Both the position numbers and the translations under genes were made by a program. A model generated the notes under the pieces. That model worked only from the letters and a program-made list of their open reading frames with translations. It had not been told where the DNA came from and did no database searches. Below, piece after piece: positions 1 to 8,939 of a DNA stretch of 64,000 bases. Position 1 is the stretch's first letter. Each line of letters starts with the position of its first letter. The DNA is taken from positions 1 to 64,000 of the forward strand of contig CBEULR010000001.1 in the NCBI GenBank assembly GCA_965544035.1, given 5' to 3'. This stretch comes from CBEULR01 sp965544035 (lineage in GTDB: Bacteria > Bacillota > Desulfotomaculia > Desulfotomaculales > Desulforudaceae).

Positions 1-12
1 ACCGATTCGACA

Positions 13-852
13 ATGTTAATTGCCGTTCCGGCAGGATACTGGCACGGGCTGTTGGTTGCTTTGGGAGTCTTATTACCGATTGCCTTGCTTTTGTGGTTTT
101 GGGATCGCCGATACCTCTGGGCTCGACTGGCATTGGGTGCAATGCTTGTGTCGATAGGGTCTGTAGCGGTCATCACATATACCGGCTATATGCTAGGTAA
201 CTTTTACAAGCATCTATCAGCGCCAATGGAAGAGCTTATCACTGTTGTGGAAGAAAAATTCTCCGTGCAACCAGTGAGCCGCTGGCAACACGAATTGGAA
301 CAACTGGTCGAAGGTGTTGATGGCCTGCCTTACCTGGCGGTTGTGTCTCTGGAACCCAATCGGGGTTCGATTGTGGCGGCCTACCCGTCTCACCTGTTGG
401 GAAAAAGTGTTGATGAGAAAGAGCTTCCGGGCTGTGCAACAAGCTCTACCATTCAAGAGTTCATACTTGGACAGTTATTTAAACAGGTGGCGTTTCCGGC
501 GGAATTGAATCGGGCTGATTACCGCTGTACCACTATGGATGCCAGGCCTCTGCAAGTGGAGCAACCATATGGTCAGGCCGAGCTTTCTACGTGGATGTTG
601 ATATGGGCGCATTATGTTCCCTATGGGCAAGTGGCACCGTGGGAAAAAGTAAACGATTTAGCCTACCACTTATGTTTTGTATTCTTTGCTGCTTACTGGG
701 TTTCGGTTACCGCCTGGGTTTACAAGGATGCCGGGCGGCACGGCGCCCCAAGACTGGTCTGGGGAGGGTTGGTACTATTCACCAATGTTGTAGGTTTGGT
801 TGTTTATCTCGTTTTGAGATGGCGAAGGGGGAAAAGGTATTTTCCGTCATAG
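13..852 (+). CDS. Membrane protein of unknown function
   Basis: I do not recognise this 279-residue protein. Two hydrophobic segments near the N-terminus (about residues 7-28 and 37-58) are followed by a soluble stretch of about 150 residues containing three cysteines. Two more hydrophobic segments lie at the C-terminus (about 217-237 and 246-266), ending in a basic tail. The C-terminal pair, with 'YKDAGRHG' before the last helix, resembles the tail of several Firmicute integral membrane proteins, but no catalytic motif is visible. The reading frame stays open to the left edge of the window and no clear ribosome site precedes the ATG, so the true start may lie outside. Confidence 0.6.
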   Translation: MLIAVPAGYWHGLLVALGVLLPIALLLWFWDRRYLWARLALGAMLVSIGSVAVITYTGYMLGNFYKHLSAPMEELITVVEEKFSVQPVSRWQHELEQLVEGVDGLPYLAVVSLEPNRGSIVAAYPSHLLGKSVDEKELPGCATSSTIQEFILGQLFKQVAFPAELNRADYRCTTMDARPLQVEQPYGQAELSTWMLIWAHYVPYGQVAPWEKVNDLAYHLCFVFFAAYWVSVTAWVYKDAGRHGAPRLVWGGLVLFTNVVGLVVYLVLRWRRGKRYFPS

Positions 853-995
853 GTGATAAGGGCAAGAGATTTAAGCTTCCGAATGCCAGTTAGCCGGCTT
901 GTCATAGGAAGTGATGGGGCTGTGGCAGGAGTTCTCCGGCCCGTGATCGAAAAAAATAGCAAATCCTGGCCTGTGACGAGGAAGGGGAGTGTATT

Positions 996-1355
996 TTGGA
1001 AAAGGTGAATCTGGCGGAGAAGTTCAGCCTTTTCAGTGATTACTGGAACCCGCGCATCGTGGGGGAAATCAACGATTCGTACGTCAAACTGGCCAAATTG
1101 AAGGGAGAGTTCATCTGGCACAGCCACGAGGCCGAGGATGAGCTCTTTTTGGTGGTTCAAGGGCGGCTGTTGATAAAACTGCGGGACCGCGACATATGGC
1201 TTGAGGAGGGTGAGTTCTTCATTATTCCCCGGGGCGTGGAGCATAAGCCGGTGGCTGAAAAGGAAGCACACGTGATGTTTCTCGAGCCCAAGACCACTCT
1301 GAACACGGGCAATGTAAAGAATGACCATACTATCGAGAACCCCGAGTGGATTTAA
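996..1355 (+). CDS. Cupin domain protein
   Basis: A 119-residue single-domain cupin. The first metal-binding cupin motif is visible as 'WHSHEAEDELFLVVQG' (about residues 43-58) and the second as 'IIPRGVEHKP' (about 76-85), so the His/His/Glu/His ligands are present. Small cupins of this type bind a divalent metal and often act as isomerases, dioxygenases or sensors; the substrate cannot be told. The TTG start is chosen because GAAGGGGAG lies about 6 bases upstream and no ATG is available. It stands alone between an unknown membrane protein and the comM-like gene. Confidence 0.8.
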   Translation: MEKVNLAEKFSLFSDYWNPRIVGEINDSYVKLAKLKGEFIWHSHEAEDELFLVVQGRLLIKLRDRDIWLEEGEFFIIPRGVEHKPVAEKEAHVMFLEPKTTLNTGNVKNDHTIENPEWI

Positions 1356-1402
1356 CACCCGTTAATCACTGACGAGAAGAAGCTGTAGCGGAGGTTTTCT
1401 TG

Positions 1403-2932
1403 ATGCTGGCGATTGTGCACACCGTGGCCCTGTCCGGTCTGGACGGGCAGGTGGTACGGGTGGAAGTGGATATGGGGACCGGACTGCCGGGTTGGGAAAT
1501 AGTCGGACTTGCCGGTGGAATCGTCAGGGAGGCCAAAGATCGGGTACGTGCGGCTATCAAAAACTCCGGCCTTGAATTTCCACCGCGGAAGGTGACGGTA
1601 AATCTGGCCCCGGCCGATTTGCGCAAGGAGGATCCCTGGTACGACTTGCCGATAGCCGTCGGTCTTCTGGCGGCGAGCGGGCAGGTATCGCCTGAGGCGT
1701 GTGCCGAATGCGTGTTCCTGGGCGAGTTGTCACTGGATGGTTCGATCCGGGGCGTGCGCGGCGTACTGCCGGCGGCGGCTGTAACCGTCCGGGGAGGCCG
1801 CCGCAAGCTGTTTGTTCCGGCTGCTAATGCCGGTGAGGCTGCCCTGGTTGAAGGGGCGGAGGTCCACGCGGTGGATCACTTGAACCGCGTAGTGCGGATC
1901 CTGTGCGGCGAGGAGGAGTCAGTGCCGCATCGGGTTGATCCCTGGGAAATCCTGAAGAGCGGAAGCAGGCCGGATGAGGATTTTTCCGATGTGCGCGGCC
2001 ATCACGCGGCCAAGCGGGCGCTGACGGTAGCCGCCGCTGGGGGACACAATGTACTGATGGTGGGGAGCCCCGGTTCCGGGAAGACGATGCTGGCCCGGCG
2101 CTTGCCGGGGATCCTGCCGGAGCTGACGCTCGATGAGGCGCTGGAGACGACGATGCTGCACAGCCTGGCCGGGCTGCTGGATCAGCACACTTTCTTGCTG
2201 ACAAACCGGCCTTTCCGCGCGCCGCACCACACGGCCTCGACCATCTCGCTCACCGGGGGCGGGCGTGTGCCGCGTCCGGGCGAGATTAGTCTCGCGCATA
2301 CCGGGGTGCTGTTCCTGGATGAGGCACCCGAGTTCAGGCGTGACGCCCTGGAGGCGCTGCGTCAGCCGCTGGAAGACGGCCTGATTACCGTTTCCCGGAT
2401 CGCGGCCAGCGTTTCCTATCCTGCGCGGCTCCAGCTGGTGCTCAGCCTCAACCCCTGTCCCTGCGGGAACTATGGTGACCCGGAGAAGGAGTGCGTTTGC
2501 ACTCCCAATCAGATTCAGCGTTATGCCGGGCGCATCTCCGGACCGCTGCTGGACCGCATCGACATCCACATTCAGGTCCCGCGTGTGAAATTCAAAGACC
2601 TGGAAAGCGAGCATCCCGAGGAAGGTTCATTGGCGATTCGGGAACGGGTGCAGGGTGCGCGCCGGATTCAGCTGGAGCGATTTGCGGGTATGCCGGTGCA
2701 CTGCAACGCCCAGATGCGTGCCGCTGATGTGCGCCGGTTCTGCCGGTTGACGTCCCGGGCCAGGCAGTTGTTCCGCGAAGCTTTTCAGAATCTAAAGATG
2801 AGCGCCCGGGCACACGACCGCCTGCTCAAGGTGGCCCGCTCGATTGCCGACCTGGACCAATCCGAGGTGATCAGAACGGCGCACATTGCGGAAGCCATCG
2901 GGTACCGGGCACTTGACCGTCCGGGCTGGTAG
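1403..2932 (+). CDS. comM: YifB/ComM family Mg-chelatase-like AAA+ ATPase
   Basis: A 509-residue protein of the usual ComM length. It has an N-terminal ChlI-like (Lon-protease-like) domain up to about residue 175, then an AAA+ domain with Walker A 'GSPGSGKT' (about 220) and Walker B 'VLFLDEAPEF' (about 304). A Cys cluster 'NPCPCGNYGDPEKECVC' and a C-terminal helical Mg_chelatase_C domain follow. In naturally competent bacteria ComM is a branch-migration helicase that aids integration of incoming DNA; its role in clostridia is less clear. A TTG one codon earlier could also start translation, but the spacing from GCGGAGG favours the ATG. Confidence 0.93.
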   Translation: MLAIVHTVALSGLDGQVVRVEVDMGTGLPGWEIVGLAGGIVREAKDRVRAAIKNSGLEFPPRKVTVNLAPADLRKEDPWYDLPIAVGLLAASGQVSPEACAECVFLGELSLDGSIRGVRGVLPAAAVTVRGGRRKLFVPAANAGEAALVEGAEVHAVDHLNRVVRILCGEEESVPHRVDPWEILKSGSRPDEDFSDVRGHHAAKRALTVAAAGGHNVLMVGSPGSGKTMLARRLPGILPELTLDEALETTMLHSLAGLLDQHTFLLTNRPFRAPHHTASTISLTGGGRVPRPGEISLAHTGVLFLDEAPEFRRDALEALRQPLEDGLITVSRIAASVSYPARLQLVLSLNPCPCGNYGDPEKECVCTPNQIQRYAGRISGPLLDRIDIHIQVPRVKFKDLESEHPEEGSLAIRERVQGARRIQLERFAGMPVHCNAQMRAADVRRFCRLTSRARQLFREAFQNLKMSARAHDRLLKVARSIADLDQSEVIRTAHIAEAIGYRALDRPGW

Positions 2933-3101
2933 CTTTCTTGCGTGTTTCAGCAGACGGGTTCGAGTAAGGTGTTGCGAGAACCGTCTCTCCCGTCACCAGT
3001 TGCCGATGGATCGGTCTGCTGGTAGTATATATTGGAGCACGCTGGAACGGCCGGGTCTAGAGCGGTCGATAATACGGTGGAGAACTGTAGGAGGATGACC
3101 A

Positions 3102-3770
3102 GTGCCACGCATTAAGGCCGTAATCTTTGATTTGGACGGTACGCTGACGCCGGTGCACAGTGTCTGGCAGTATATTCACGAGCGTTTGGGGACTTGGGAA
3201 AGTCAGGGGCTGAAGTCTCTTGAGGCTTTTTTGGCCGGTGAAATCACGTACCAGCAGTTTGCGGACCGGGATGTCGGGTCTTGGATCGGGGTCACGAGAT
3301 CGACGATGGAAAGCATTGTTTCGGAGATTCCACTACGCAGGGGAGCGGAAGCCGCGGCGGCCGAGCTGAGGCGTAGGGGTGTGCGGATGGCGATCCTGTC
3401 CTCGGGACTTGATCTCTTGGCGGTGCCGGTTGCCGAAAAGCTGGGCATGGACCTTTGTGTCGCAAATGGTCTGGGTTTTACAGACGGTATTGTGGACGGG
3501 AGCGTCCGGATTCGGGTGCCCTGGCACGGTAAGCCCGACCAACTGCCCTACATCTGCCGCTCGCTGCAAGTTGATCCGGATGAAGTGGCGGTGGTGGGTG
3601 ACGGGGTGGGTGACGCGCCCCTGTTTCCGATGGTACGGCTTGGCGTGGCTTTCAACGCCCGCCCGGAGGTAGAGGCCCAGGCGGATATTGCGGTGAAAGG
3701 CGAGAATGTTGAATCCTTGGTTCCGGTGCTTTTGGGTGACCATTACATACGTAACGAAAAGGTGGGGTGA
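3102..3770 (+). CDS. HAD-family phosphatase (phosphoserine phosphatase-like)
   Basis: A 222-residue HAD-superfamily hydrolase. Motif I 'FDLDGTLT' (about residues 8-15) supplies the nucleophile and acid/base Asp, motif II is 'LSSG' (about 98), and motif IV is 'VGDGVGDAPLF' (about 163). The layout with a helical C1 cap resembles phosphoserine phosphatase and similar small-molecule phosphatases, but the substrate is not determined by the sequence. The GTG start follows TAGGAGGATGA. The gene ends exactly where the oppositely oriented next gene ends. Confidence 0.85.
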   Translation: MPRIKAVIFDLDGTLTPVHSVWQYIHERLGTWESQGLKSLEAFLAGEITYQQFADRDVGSWIGVTRSTMESIVSEIPLRRGAEAAAAELRRRGVRMAILSSGLDLLAVPVAEKLGMDLCVANGLGFTDGIVDGSVRIRVPWHGKPDQLPYICRSLQVDPDEVAVVGDGVGDAPLFPMVRLGVAFNARPEVEAQADIAVKGENVESLVPVLLGDHYIRNEKVG

Positions 3771-4073
3771 TTATCCCTTCCTTTTATTACTGGGCAGTTT
3801 TTTCATCAGGTTCATGAGGTCATCCTGAGCGATGCCTCCTTCGCGTCGGCGCAGTCTCGTGCGTCCTTTGCGGGCTGATTCAGTGACCTCCGGCGGGCCG
3901 ATAAGTTTGCGCCCGTGGGGCACCCATACGATGACCCGGCTGTGGGTCAGGTCCAGGTAGATTCGTTCTTCGTCGGTGAGCTGCTCAATCGGGATGTACG
4001 TCCCGTCGGGCAGCAGAACGAATTCCTGGTTGGTGAACAGTGTCCAGCGCTCTTGCACGCCGCCTTTGGCCAT
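3771..4073 (-). CDS. Conserved hypothetical small basic protein
   Basis: A 100-residue protein of unknown function. The N-terminal 60 residues look like a compact beta fold ('EFVLLPDGTYIPIEQLTDEE' followed by 'RVIVWVPHGRKLIGPPEV'), and the C-terminus is strongly basic with two RRR/KRK clusters, which could suit nucleic-acid binding. A good ribosome site (GGGAGGAAG) precedes the ATG. It converges head-on with the HAD phosphatase with no spacer. No family is assigned. Confidence 0.7.
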   Translation of the reverse strand: MAKGGVQERWTLFTNQEFVLLPDGTYIPIEQLTDEERIYLDLTHSRVIVWVPHGRKLIGPPEVTESARKGRTRLRRREGGIAQDDLMNLMKKLPSNKRKG

Positions 4074-4191
4074 ATTGAAGCTTCCTCCCGTAATGGGTGT
4101 CGGTCTGTAAACCTATTCCCGGTACGGTTAGAAATTCCTGCCGAACCGGGTTGGACAATAATCAACAGTATGTGCTAACAGGGTGATTCTC

Positions 4192-4593
4192 TTGCATGCA
4201 ATGGAGCTTTCCGTCAGAAGCAGCAGGCGTGAGGAGTGGGTGGACGTGACCGCGCGGGTGCAGGATGCCGTCCGGGCTAGCGGGATAAGGCACGGCTTGT
4301 GTTATCTTTACGTGCCGCATACCACCGCGGCCGTGACCATCAATGAGGCGGCCGATCCCTCCGTGGCCCGGGATGTTCAAGTGTTGTTGGGGAAGCTTGC
4401 ACCCCCGCAAGGGGACTATCTTCACGCCGAAGGCAACTCCGACGCCCACGCCAAGAGCGTGCTTGTCGGGACATCGGAGGTGGTGCCGGTGTCGGAAGGG
4501 CGGCTGATGCTGGGCACCTGGCAGGGGATTTTCTTCTGTGAGTTTGACGGACCGCGCCGCCGTAGAATGATCGTAAAACTCGTGGAATGTTAG
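4192..4593 (+). CDS. yjbQ: YjbQ family protein (UPF0047)
   Basis: About 133 residues, covering the whole YjbQ/UPF0047 fold. The hallmark motifs are the central 'VPHTTAAVTINEAADPSV', the histidine 'YLHAEGNSDAHAKS', and the C-terminal 'LGTWQGIFFCEFDGPR'. Members show low thiamin-phosphate synthase activity in vitro and are trimeric; their real role is unsettled. Start choice is uncertain: GTG 4183, TTG 4192 and ATG 4201 are in frame, and TTG 4192 has the best spacing to the weak AGGGTGA site. Confidence 0.9.
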   Translation: MHAMELSVRSSRREEWVDVTARVQDAVRASGIRHGLCYLYVPHTTAAVTINEAADPSVARDVQVLLGKLAPPQGDYLHAEGNSDAHAKSVLVGTSEVVPVSEGRLMLGTWQGIFFCEFDGPRRRRMIVKLVEC

Positions 4594-4621
4594 ACTACTC
4601 TGCATGCCCCCCACACAGACG

Positions 4622-4642
4622 GGGCGGCTCGCCGAGCCGCCC
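4622..4642 (+). terminator. Hairpin, possible terminator after yjbQ
   Basis: A perfect 9-bp stem (GGGCGGCTC / GAGCCGCCC) with a 3-base loop lies between the yjbQ stop and the end of the converging DUF3243 gene. No good U-tract follows on either strand, so termination efficiency is uncertain. Confidence 0.5.
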
Positions 4643-4681
4643 GCTGGTGTTGTATGTGTTTGCAAGAGTATATGAAACGAG

Positions 4682-4930
4682 TTAATGTGGTTGTTGTTTG
4701 CTCATGCGGACGATTAGACCGGCAAGCATGCGCTTTTCGTCATCGGTGCTGACCTCCCACAGGCGGCGCATCAGAGCCTCCTCCGGGGAGTCCGGACGGA
4801 CAAACTTAGCCATGACGTCCCCCAGATGTACAATGCCCTCGGCAATCTGATGATCGGTTAAGCCGGCTTTTTGGCCCTCTCTGATCTTCTCCGCTAGTTC
4901 CTTGGGAAAGTCCTCCAAGTGTACATCCAT
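4682..4930 (-). CDS. DUF3243 family protein (YmfJ-like)
   Basis: An 82-residue acidic helical protein. The pattern 'EKIREGQKAGLTDHQIAEGIVHLGDVMAKFV' followed by 'PEEALMRRLWEVSTDDEKRMLAGLIVRM' matches the DUF3243/YmfJ family known from Bacillus, whose function is unknown. A ribosome site (GGAGGGATC) precedes the ATG. It is transcribed in the same direction as the frameshifted yyaL gene upstream of it. Confidence 0.8.
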   Translation of the reverse strand: MDVHLEDFPKELAEKIREGQKAGLTDHQIAEGIVHLGDVMAKFVRPDSPEEALMRRLWEVSTDDEKRMLAGLIVRMSKQQPH

Positions 4931-5008
4931 AATGATCCCTCCTGCATTTGTTGCCTTTATAGAATGTATTCTTTTTTCAAACCTGATTCAGGAATTTTGT
5001 GGATTCCG

Positions 5009-7094
5009 TCAGATCTCCAGCATCCGGCGCAAATCTGAGACTTCAGTTATGGGCGGCCGGCAGGCGAAGTCCTCACAGACATAGAAGGTGGTCTTCCGGT
5101 CTTTTGGGACCATCTCCCGGATGAAGGGGGCGAGTTCGGCCAGGCGATCATATTCTGCCCCGGGATATCGGTACAGATAGACGGTATGCGGGGCGAAGAC
5201 GCCGTTAAGACTGTTCAGTTCACCACGTACCTGATCCCGTTCACGGTCGGTCACCACCACGATCTCCTTGCCGGGGACGACGGCGAACATCAAGGCCATG
5301 AGAAAATGCGTATGCCCGGTGGGGTAGTTGCGGATATTGCCGGAAAAGGCTTCAAACATCGTTTCGGCCATGGACAGATAGTCGGTGCGGCTGGTCAGGC
5401 GCCCGAGACGCTGTAGATTCAGTGCCGACACCGAATTTCCGGCAGGGGTCGCCCCATCGTATACCTCCTTCGGTCGGGCGATCAACTGTTCACCGTCGCT
5501 GCCGTAAAAGTAATACCCGCCGCCGTCGGCATCCCAAAAAAGGCGGTTTTGCTCCTCCTGCAGTTCCAAGGCCCTTTCCAGCCAGCGCGGTCGATGATCG
5601 GCCTGGTAAAGTTCAAGCATTGCCCAGGTGAGGTAGGCATAGTCATCAATGTAACCGGGGAAAGCTGATTCGCCCTCCCGGTGCCGGGCCAGCAGACGTC
5701 CTTCCTCGGTGCGCAGGTGGTTCCATATAAACTCGGACGCGCGAACGGCCGCATCCAGGTAGGACTGTTCCCGCAAAACACGGAAACCCTGGGCCAGGGC
5801 GGCGATCATCAGGCCGTTCCAGGCCGTCAGGATCTTGTCGTCCTTATGCGGGTGTTCGCGTTTTTCCCTGGCTGCAAAGAGCTTCGTCCGGGCCTCCTCC
5901 AGGATGATTTCCCAATCGGGCTGCTGGTTGAGGACCCTGTCTGAACGGCTTTCCGCATCTATCCGGTGGAGAATGCTGCGTCCTTCAAAATTCCCCTTCT
6001 CGGTGACACCGTACCAGGTGCAAAACAGTGATCCGGTTTTCTCACCGAGCACCTCCTTGATTTCGCTTGGCGTCCACAAGTAGAACTTTCCTTCTTCGCC
6101 TTCCGAGTCGGCATCCTCCGCCGAGTAGAATGCCCCCTCGGGTGAGGTCATGTCGCGAAGAACATAGGTAAAGATCTCCCGCCCCACCCGGGCGTAGCGC
6201 TCCTTACCTGTGGCCTGATAGGCCTCCAGATACACCATTGCCAAGAGGGCGTTATCGTAAAGCATCTTCTCAAAATGCGGAACCAGCCACTTGTGATCGA
6301 CGGCATAGCGGGAAAAGCCGAAGCCCAGGTGGTCATAGATGCCTCCGTTATGCATGCATTCCAGGGTTCTCTCGACCAAGGCGAGAGCCTTTTCATCATT
6401 CTTCCAGCGCCAGTACCGCAGCAGGAAGGAGAGGTTGTGCGGCGTGGGGAATTTGGGTGCACTTCCGAAACCGCCGTAGGCCGGGTCGAACCTGTCTCTG
6501 AAGGTGAGATAGGCTTCGTGGAGGATATCGGCATCTAGTCTGCCGTCGTTTACCGGTTCGTAATGAGGCTTAACGGCGGCGATGATCTTATCCCCGATCC
6601 TCAGCAAACGATCGTGATCTTCGGTCCACTGTTCGTGAACCTGAGTGAGAATATCCATTAGTCCCGGCCGCCCGTAACGGCTTGTCTTCGGAAAGTAGGT
6701 TCCGGCGAAGAAGGGCTTCTTGTCCGGGGTCATGATTACGGTCAGGGGCCATCCGCCAGACCCGGTGAGAGCCTGGCATATGTTCATGTAAATATGGTCT
6801 ATGTCCGGACGCTCTTCGCGGTCAACCTTCACGGAAACGAAATGCTTGTTGAGAAGGGCGGCGACCTCCTCGTCCTCAAAGGACTCACGTTCCATGACAT
6901 GACACCAATGGCAAGTGCATATTAGTGCACGGTCAGCTATACCCAATAGACAGGAAAACGGGCTTGTTTTCGGCTTTGGCTTTGGCGAATGCCTCATCAC
7001 CCCACGCGTACCAGTCGACGGGGTTGTAGGCATGCTGCAGCAAATATGGAGACTTCTCTTTCGCAAGTCTATTGGGTATGCTTGTCGTTGTCAC
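5009..7094 (-). pseudogene. yyaL: YyaL-type thioredoxin-domain protein, frameshifted before its CxxC motif
   Basis: The gene encodes a DUF255/YyaL protein: an N-terminal thioredoxin-like domain with the 'TCHWCHVM' motif and a long (alpha/alpha)6 glycosidase-like domain, usually close to 690 residues. The true N-terminus starts at a GTG (7094-7092) behind AAGGAGGTGG. It reads 'SPYLLQHAYNPVDWYAWG' and 'PVFLSIGYS' in one frame and then hits TGA. The rest resumes in another frame at 'TCHWCHVMERESF' after a 19-base insertion (6917-6935). The open downstream frame (7066-5009) is intact to the end. As written the gene needs removal of 19 bases, or a frameshift, to make full-length protein. It may be a young pseudogene or an assembly error. 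Confidence 0.8.
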
Positions 7095-7391
7095 TGGGCA
7101 CCACCTCCTTTGAATCCGGACTTATCACTGGTATTGAATGTACAATGTATTCTGTCCCTTCACTTCCCACCCATACATATTCCTTATGCCCGGAGCTCGA
7201 CTGACGAAGCAGCTTATGGTGGCGGTTTGCCTCTCGGGATTGTGGTTGGCTAATCTAAATAAAGGCGACCGCCGAGCTCCAGACCTTCTTCTGCGTGCTG
7301 CGGGCCGCATCCTGCTTAGCCTCCTCTTCCGGCGCATTGAAACTGCTCGCGCCGGGCAGAATTAGCTCAAGAAACCGGTTGGAGGTGTACG
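7095..7391. other. Intergenic stretch without recognised gene
   Basis: About 300 bases between divergently oriented yyaL and the TM1266-like gene. No conserved coding pattern, tRNA or clear terminator is visible. It should hold the promoters of both flanking genes, but I find no -35/-10 pair with good spacing. Confidence 0.4.
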
Positions 7392-7655
7392 ATGAGCGAG
7401 GAATTGTATGTGGTAGGGATCGTTGTCGATGAACGGGCGAAGCACGGCCCCGACGTCCAGCAGGTGCTTACCCGTTACGGTTCAAGCATCCTTAGCCGAA
7501 ACGGGATTCCGGACCCCAGCAAGAAAAGGGGAATAATCACCCTGACGATGCAGGCCGAGCATGGACAAGCCGCCAAGCTCAAGGAGGATCTCGAGCAGAT
7601 CGAGGGGGTTCAATCCCGGTACGTTTCCCTGGGGTCATCTCTACCGGAACAATAG
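7392..7655 (+). CDS. Iron-only hydrogenase system regulator-like protein (TM1266 family)
   Basis: An 87-residue ACT-like ferredoxin-fold protein. The pattern 'LYVVGIVVDERAKHGPDVQQ', 'ILSRNGIPDP' and 'GIITLTMQAE' matches the small TM1266-type proteins. These are annotated as putative regulators of [FeFe]-hydrogenase because they often lie beside HydEFG maturation genes. No hydrogenase gene is near here. The ribosome site GGAGGTGTACG precedes the ATG. The assignment rests on pattern recall. Confidence 0.7.
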   Translation: MSEELYVVGIVVDERAKHGPDVQQVLTRYGSSILSRNGIPDPSKKRGIITLTMQAEHGQAAKLKEDLEQIEGVQSRYVSLGSSLPEQ

Positions 7656-7748
7656 GCTTTGCCGTTCTGGGGCGGTCAGCAGGAAACGGACGGGCGGTAT
7701 CGAACAATGTATAAATCGGTCGCCTCGCAGCGTTCAGCGGGGTATGGG

Positions 7749-7773
7749 GGCGCAATGCATTGCGCCTGTTTTT
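7749..7773 (+). terminator. Intrinsic terminator after TM1266-like gene
   Basis: A perfect 18-base palindrome GGCGCAATGCATTGCGCC is followed by TGTTTTTG, which fits a rho-independent terminator. Confidence 0.65.
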
Positions 7774-7850
7774 GTGCCGATGCCTCAGCACGGTTCGACG
7801 AAAAATGATATGTTAGTATTGCTTGTCAGTTAGTTGGGGAGGGGAAGATT

Positions 7851-8939
7851 TTGCGCGTTCGCTTACTGGACGATGGTGACCGTGAAACCTTCAATAATTT
7901 TATTGCGCAGCATCCCAAGGGGCATATTCTCCAGTCATATGAATGGGGAGAAGTCAAGGCGTCGACCGGCTGGAAACCGCACCGTCTGCTTTTGGAAGAC
8001 GGGGGGCGGATACGCGGGGCGGTCTCGGTCCTGGAGAGGCGACTGCCCGGCATCAAGCGTACGATCTTTTACGCGCCGCGCGGACCGGTGGTTGACTACA
8101 CCGATGAACGGGCTCTTCGAGCGCTGATCGATGGAATAAAGGGTTTCGGGAGAGAAAGAAGGGCGATTTTGTGGAAGATCGACCCGGACATTCCGAAGGA
8201 GATACTGCCGGCTTCAGCGTTGGAATCTCTCGGATTCCAGAGCTTGAGCCGCGGACTCAATTTTGAGGGTGTGCAACCGCGCTTTGTCTTTCGGCTTTCC
8301 ATTACCGATCCGCTGGACGAGATCTTCGCCCGGTTTGCGCCGAAATGGCGGTACAATATACGGCTGTCCGAACGTAAAGGCGTAACCGTACGGTCGGAAT
8401 GCACCGAAGACGACCTGGAGCCGTTTTACAGTCTGCTTAAGGAAACCTGTGAACGAGACGGGTTCCTGGTCCGTGGTATTGATTATTATCGGGTCATCTG
8501 GCGTGAGTTGGTGGAAAGGGGTTTGGCCAGGCTCTTTGTGGCCGAGTATCAGGGGCGTCCTATAGCTGCCACGCTGGCTTTTGTCTTTGGGGACAAGGCC
8601 TGGTATGTGTACGGTGCGTCCGGGAACGCACACCGGAATGTGATGCCCAACCACGCTTTGCAGTGGGCGATGATCTGCTGGGCGAAGTCACGGGGCTGCA
8701 CACTTTACGATTTCCGGGGAGTTTCGGGTGACCTGAACCCGGACAACCCCCTTTACGGTCTGTACCGCTTCAAGAAGGGTTTCAACGGAGATTTTGTGGA
8801 GTTCGTGGGCGAGTTTGATTATGTTTTGTCGCCTGTCTTCTATCATCTCTGGAACTGGGCCGAGCCGCGTTATCGTGATCTGCGCGGCAGACTGGCCGAT
8901 CTCCGCGGGCGGAAGGCCGTCGGAGGTGACCGGTCGTGA
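7851..8939 (+). CDS. FemA/FemB-family aminoacyltransferase
   Basis: A 362-residue protein with two tandem GNAT folds, as in FemABX enzymes that add amino acids from aminoacyl-tRNA to the peptidoglycan stem peptide. Recognisable features are 'HPKGHILQSYEWGEVKASTGW' near the N-terminus, 'WKIDPDIP', and the C-terminal 'VMPNHALQWAMICWAKSRG' with 'YDFRGVSGDLNPDNPLYGLY' and 'FKKGFNGDFVEF'. The TTG start follows GGGGAGGGGAAGA. It overlaps the next gene by 4 bases (GTGA), so the two are almost certainly translationally coupled. The amino acid it transfers is unknown. Confidence 0.88.
   Translation: MRVRLLDDGDRETFNNFIAQHPKGHILQSYEWGEVKASTGWKPHRLLLEDGGRIRGAVSVLERRLPGIKRTIFYAPRGPVVDYTDERALRALIDGIKGFGRERRAILWKIDPDIPKEILPASALESLGFQSLSRGLNFEGVQPRFVFRLSITDPLDEIFARFAPKWRYNIRLSERKGVTVRSECTEDDLEPFYSLLKETCERDGFLVRGIDYYRVIWRELVERGLARLFVAEYQGRPIAATLAFVFGDKAWYVYGASGNAHRNVMPNHALQWAMICWAKSRGCTLYDFRGVSGDLNPDNPLYGLYRFKKGFNGDFVEFVGEFDYVLSPVFYHLWNWAEPRYRDLRGRLADLRGRKAVGGDRS

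Noticed and set aside
1919..2614. Long minus-strand ORFs inside comM and other GC-rich genes
   Set aside because: They are antisense shadows of confidently identified plus-strand genes.
6933..6938. Second selenocysteine UGA in yyaL ('GYS' then TGA)
   Set aside because: The frame after this TGA soon closes and does not contain the CHWCH motif; the correct frame is offset by one, so it is an insertion and not a Sec codon.
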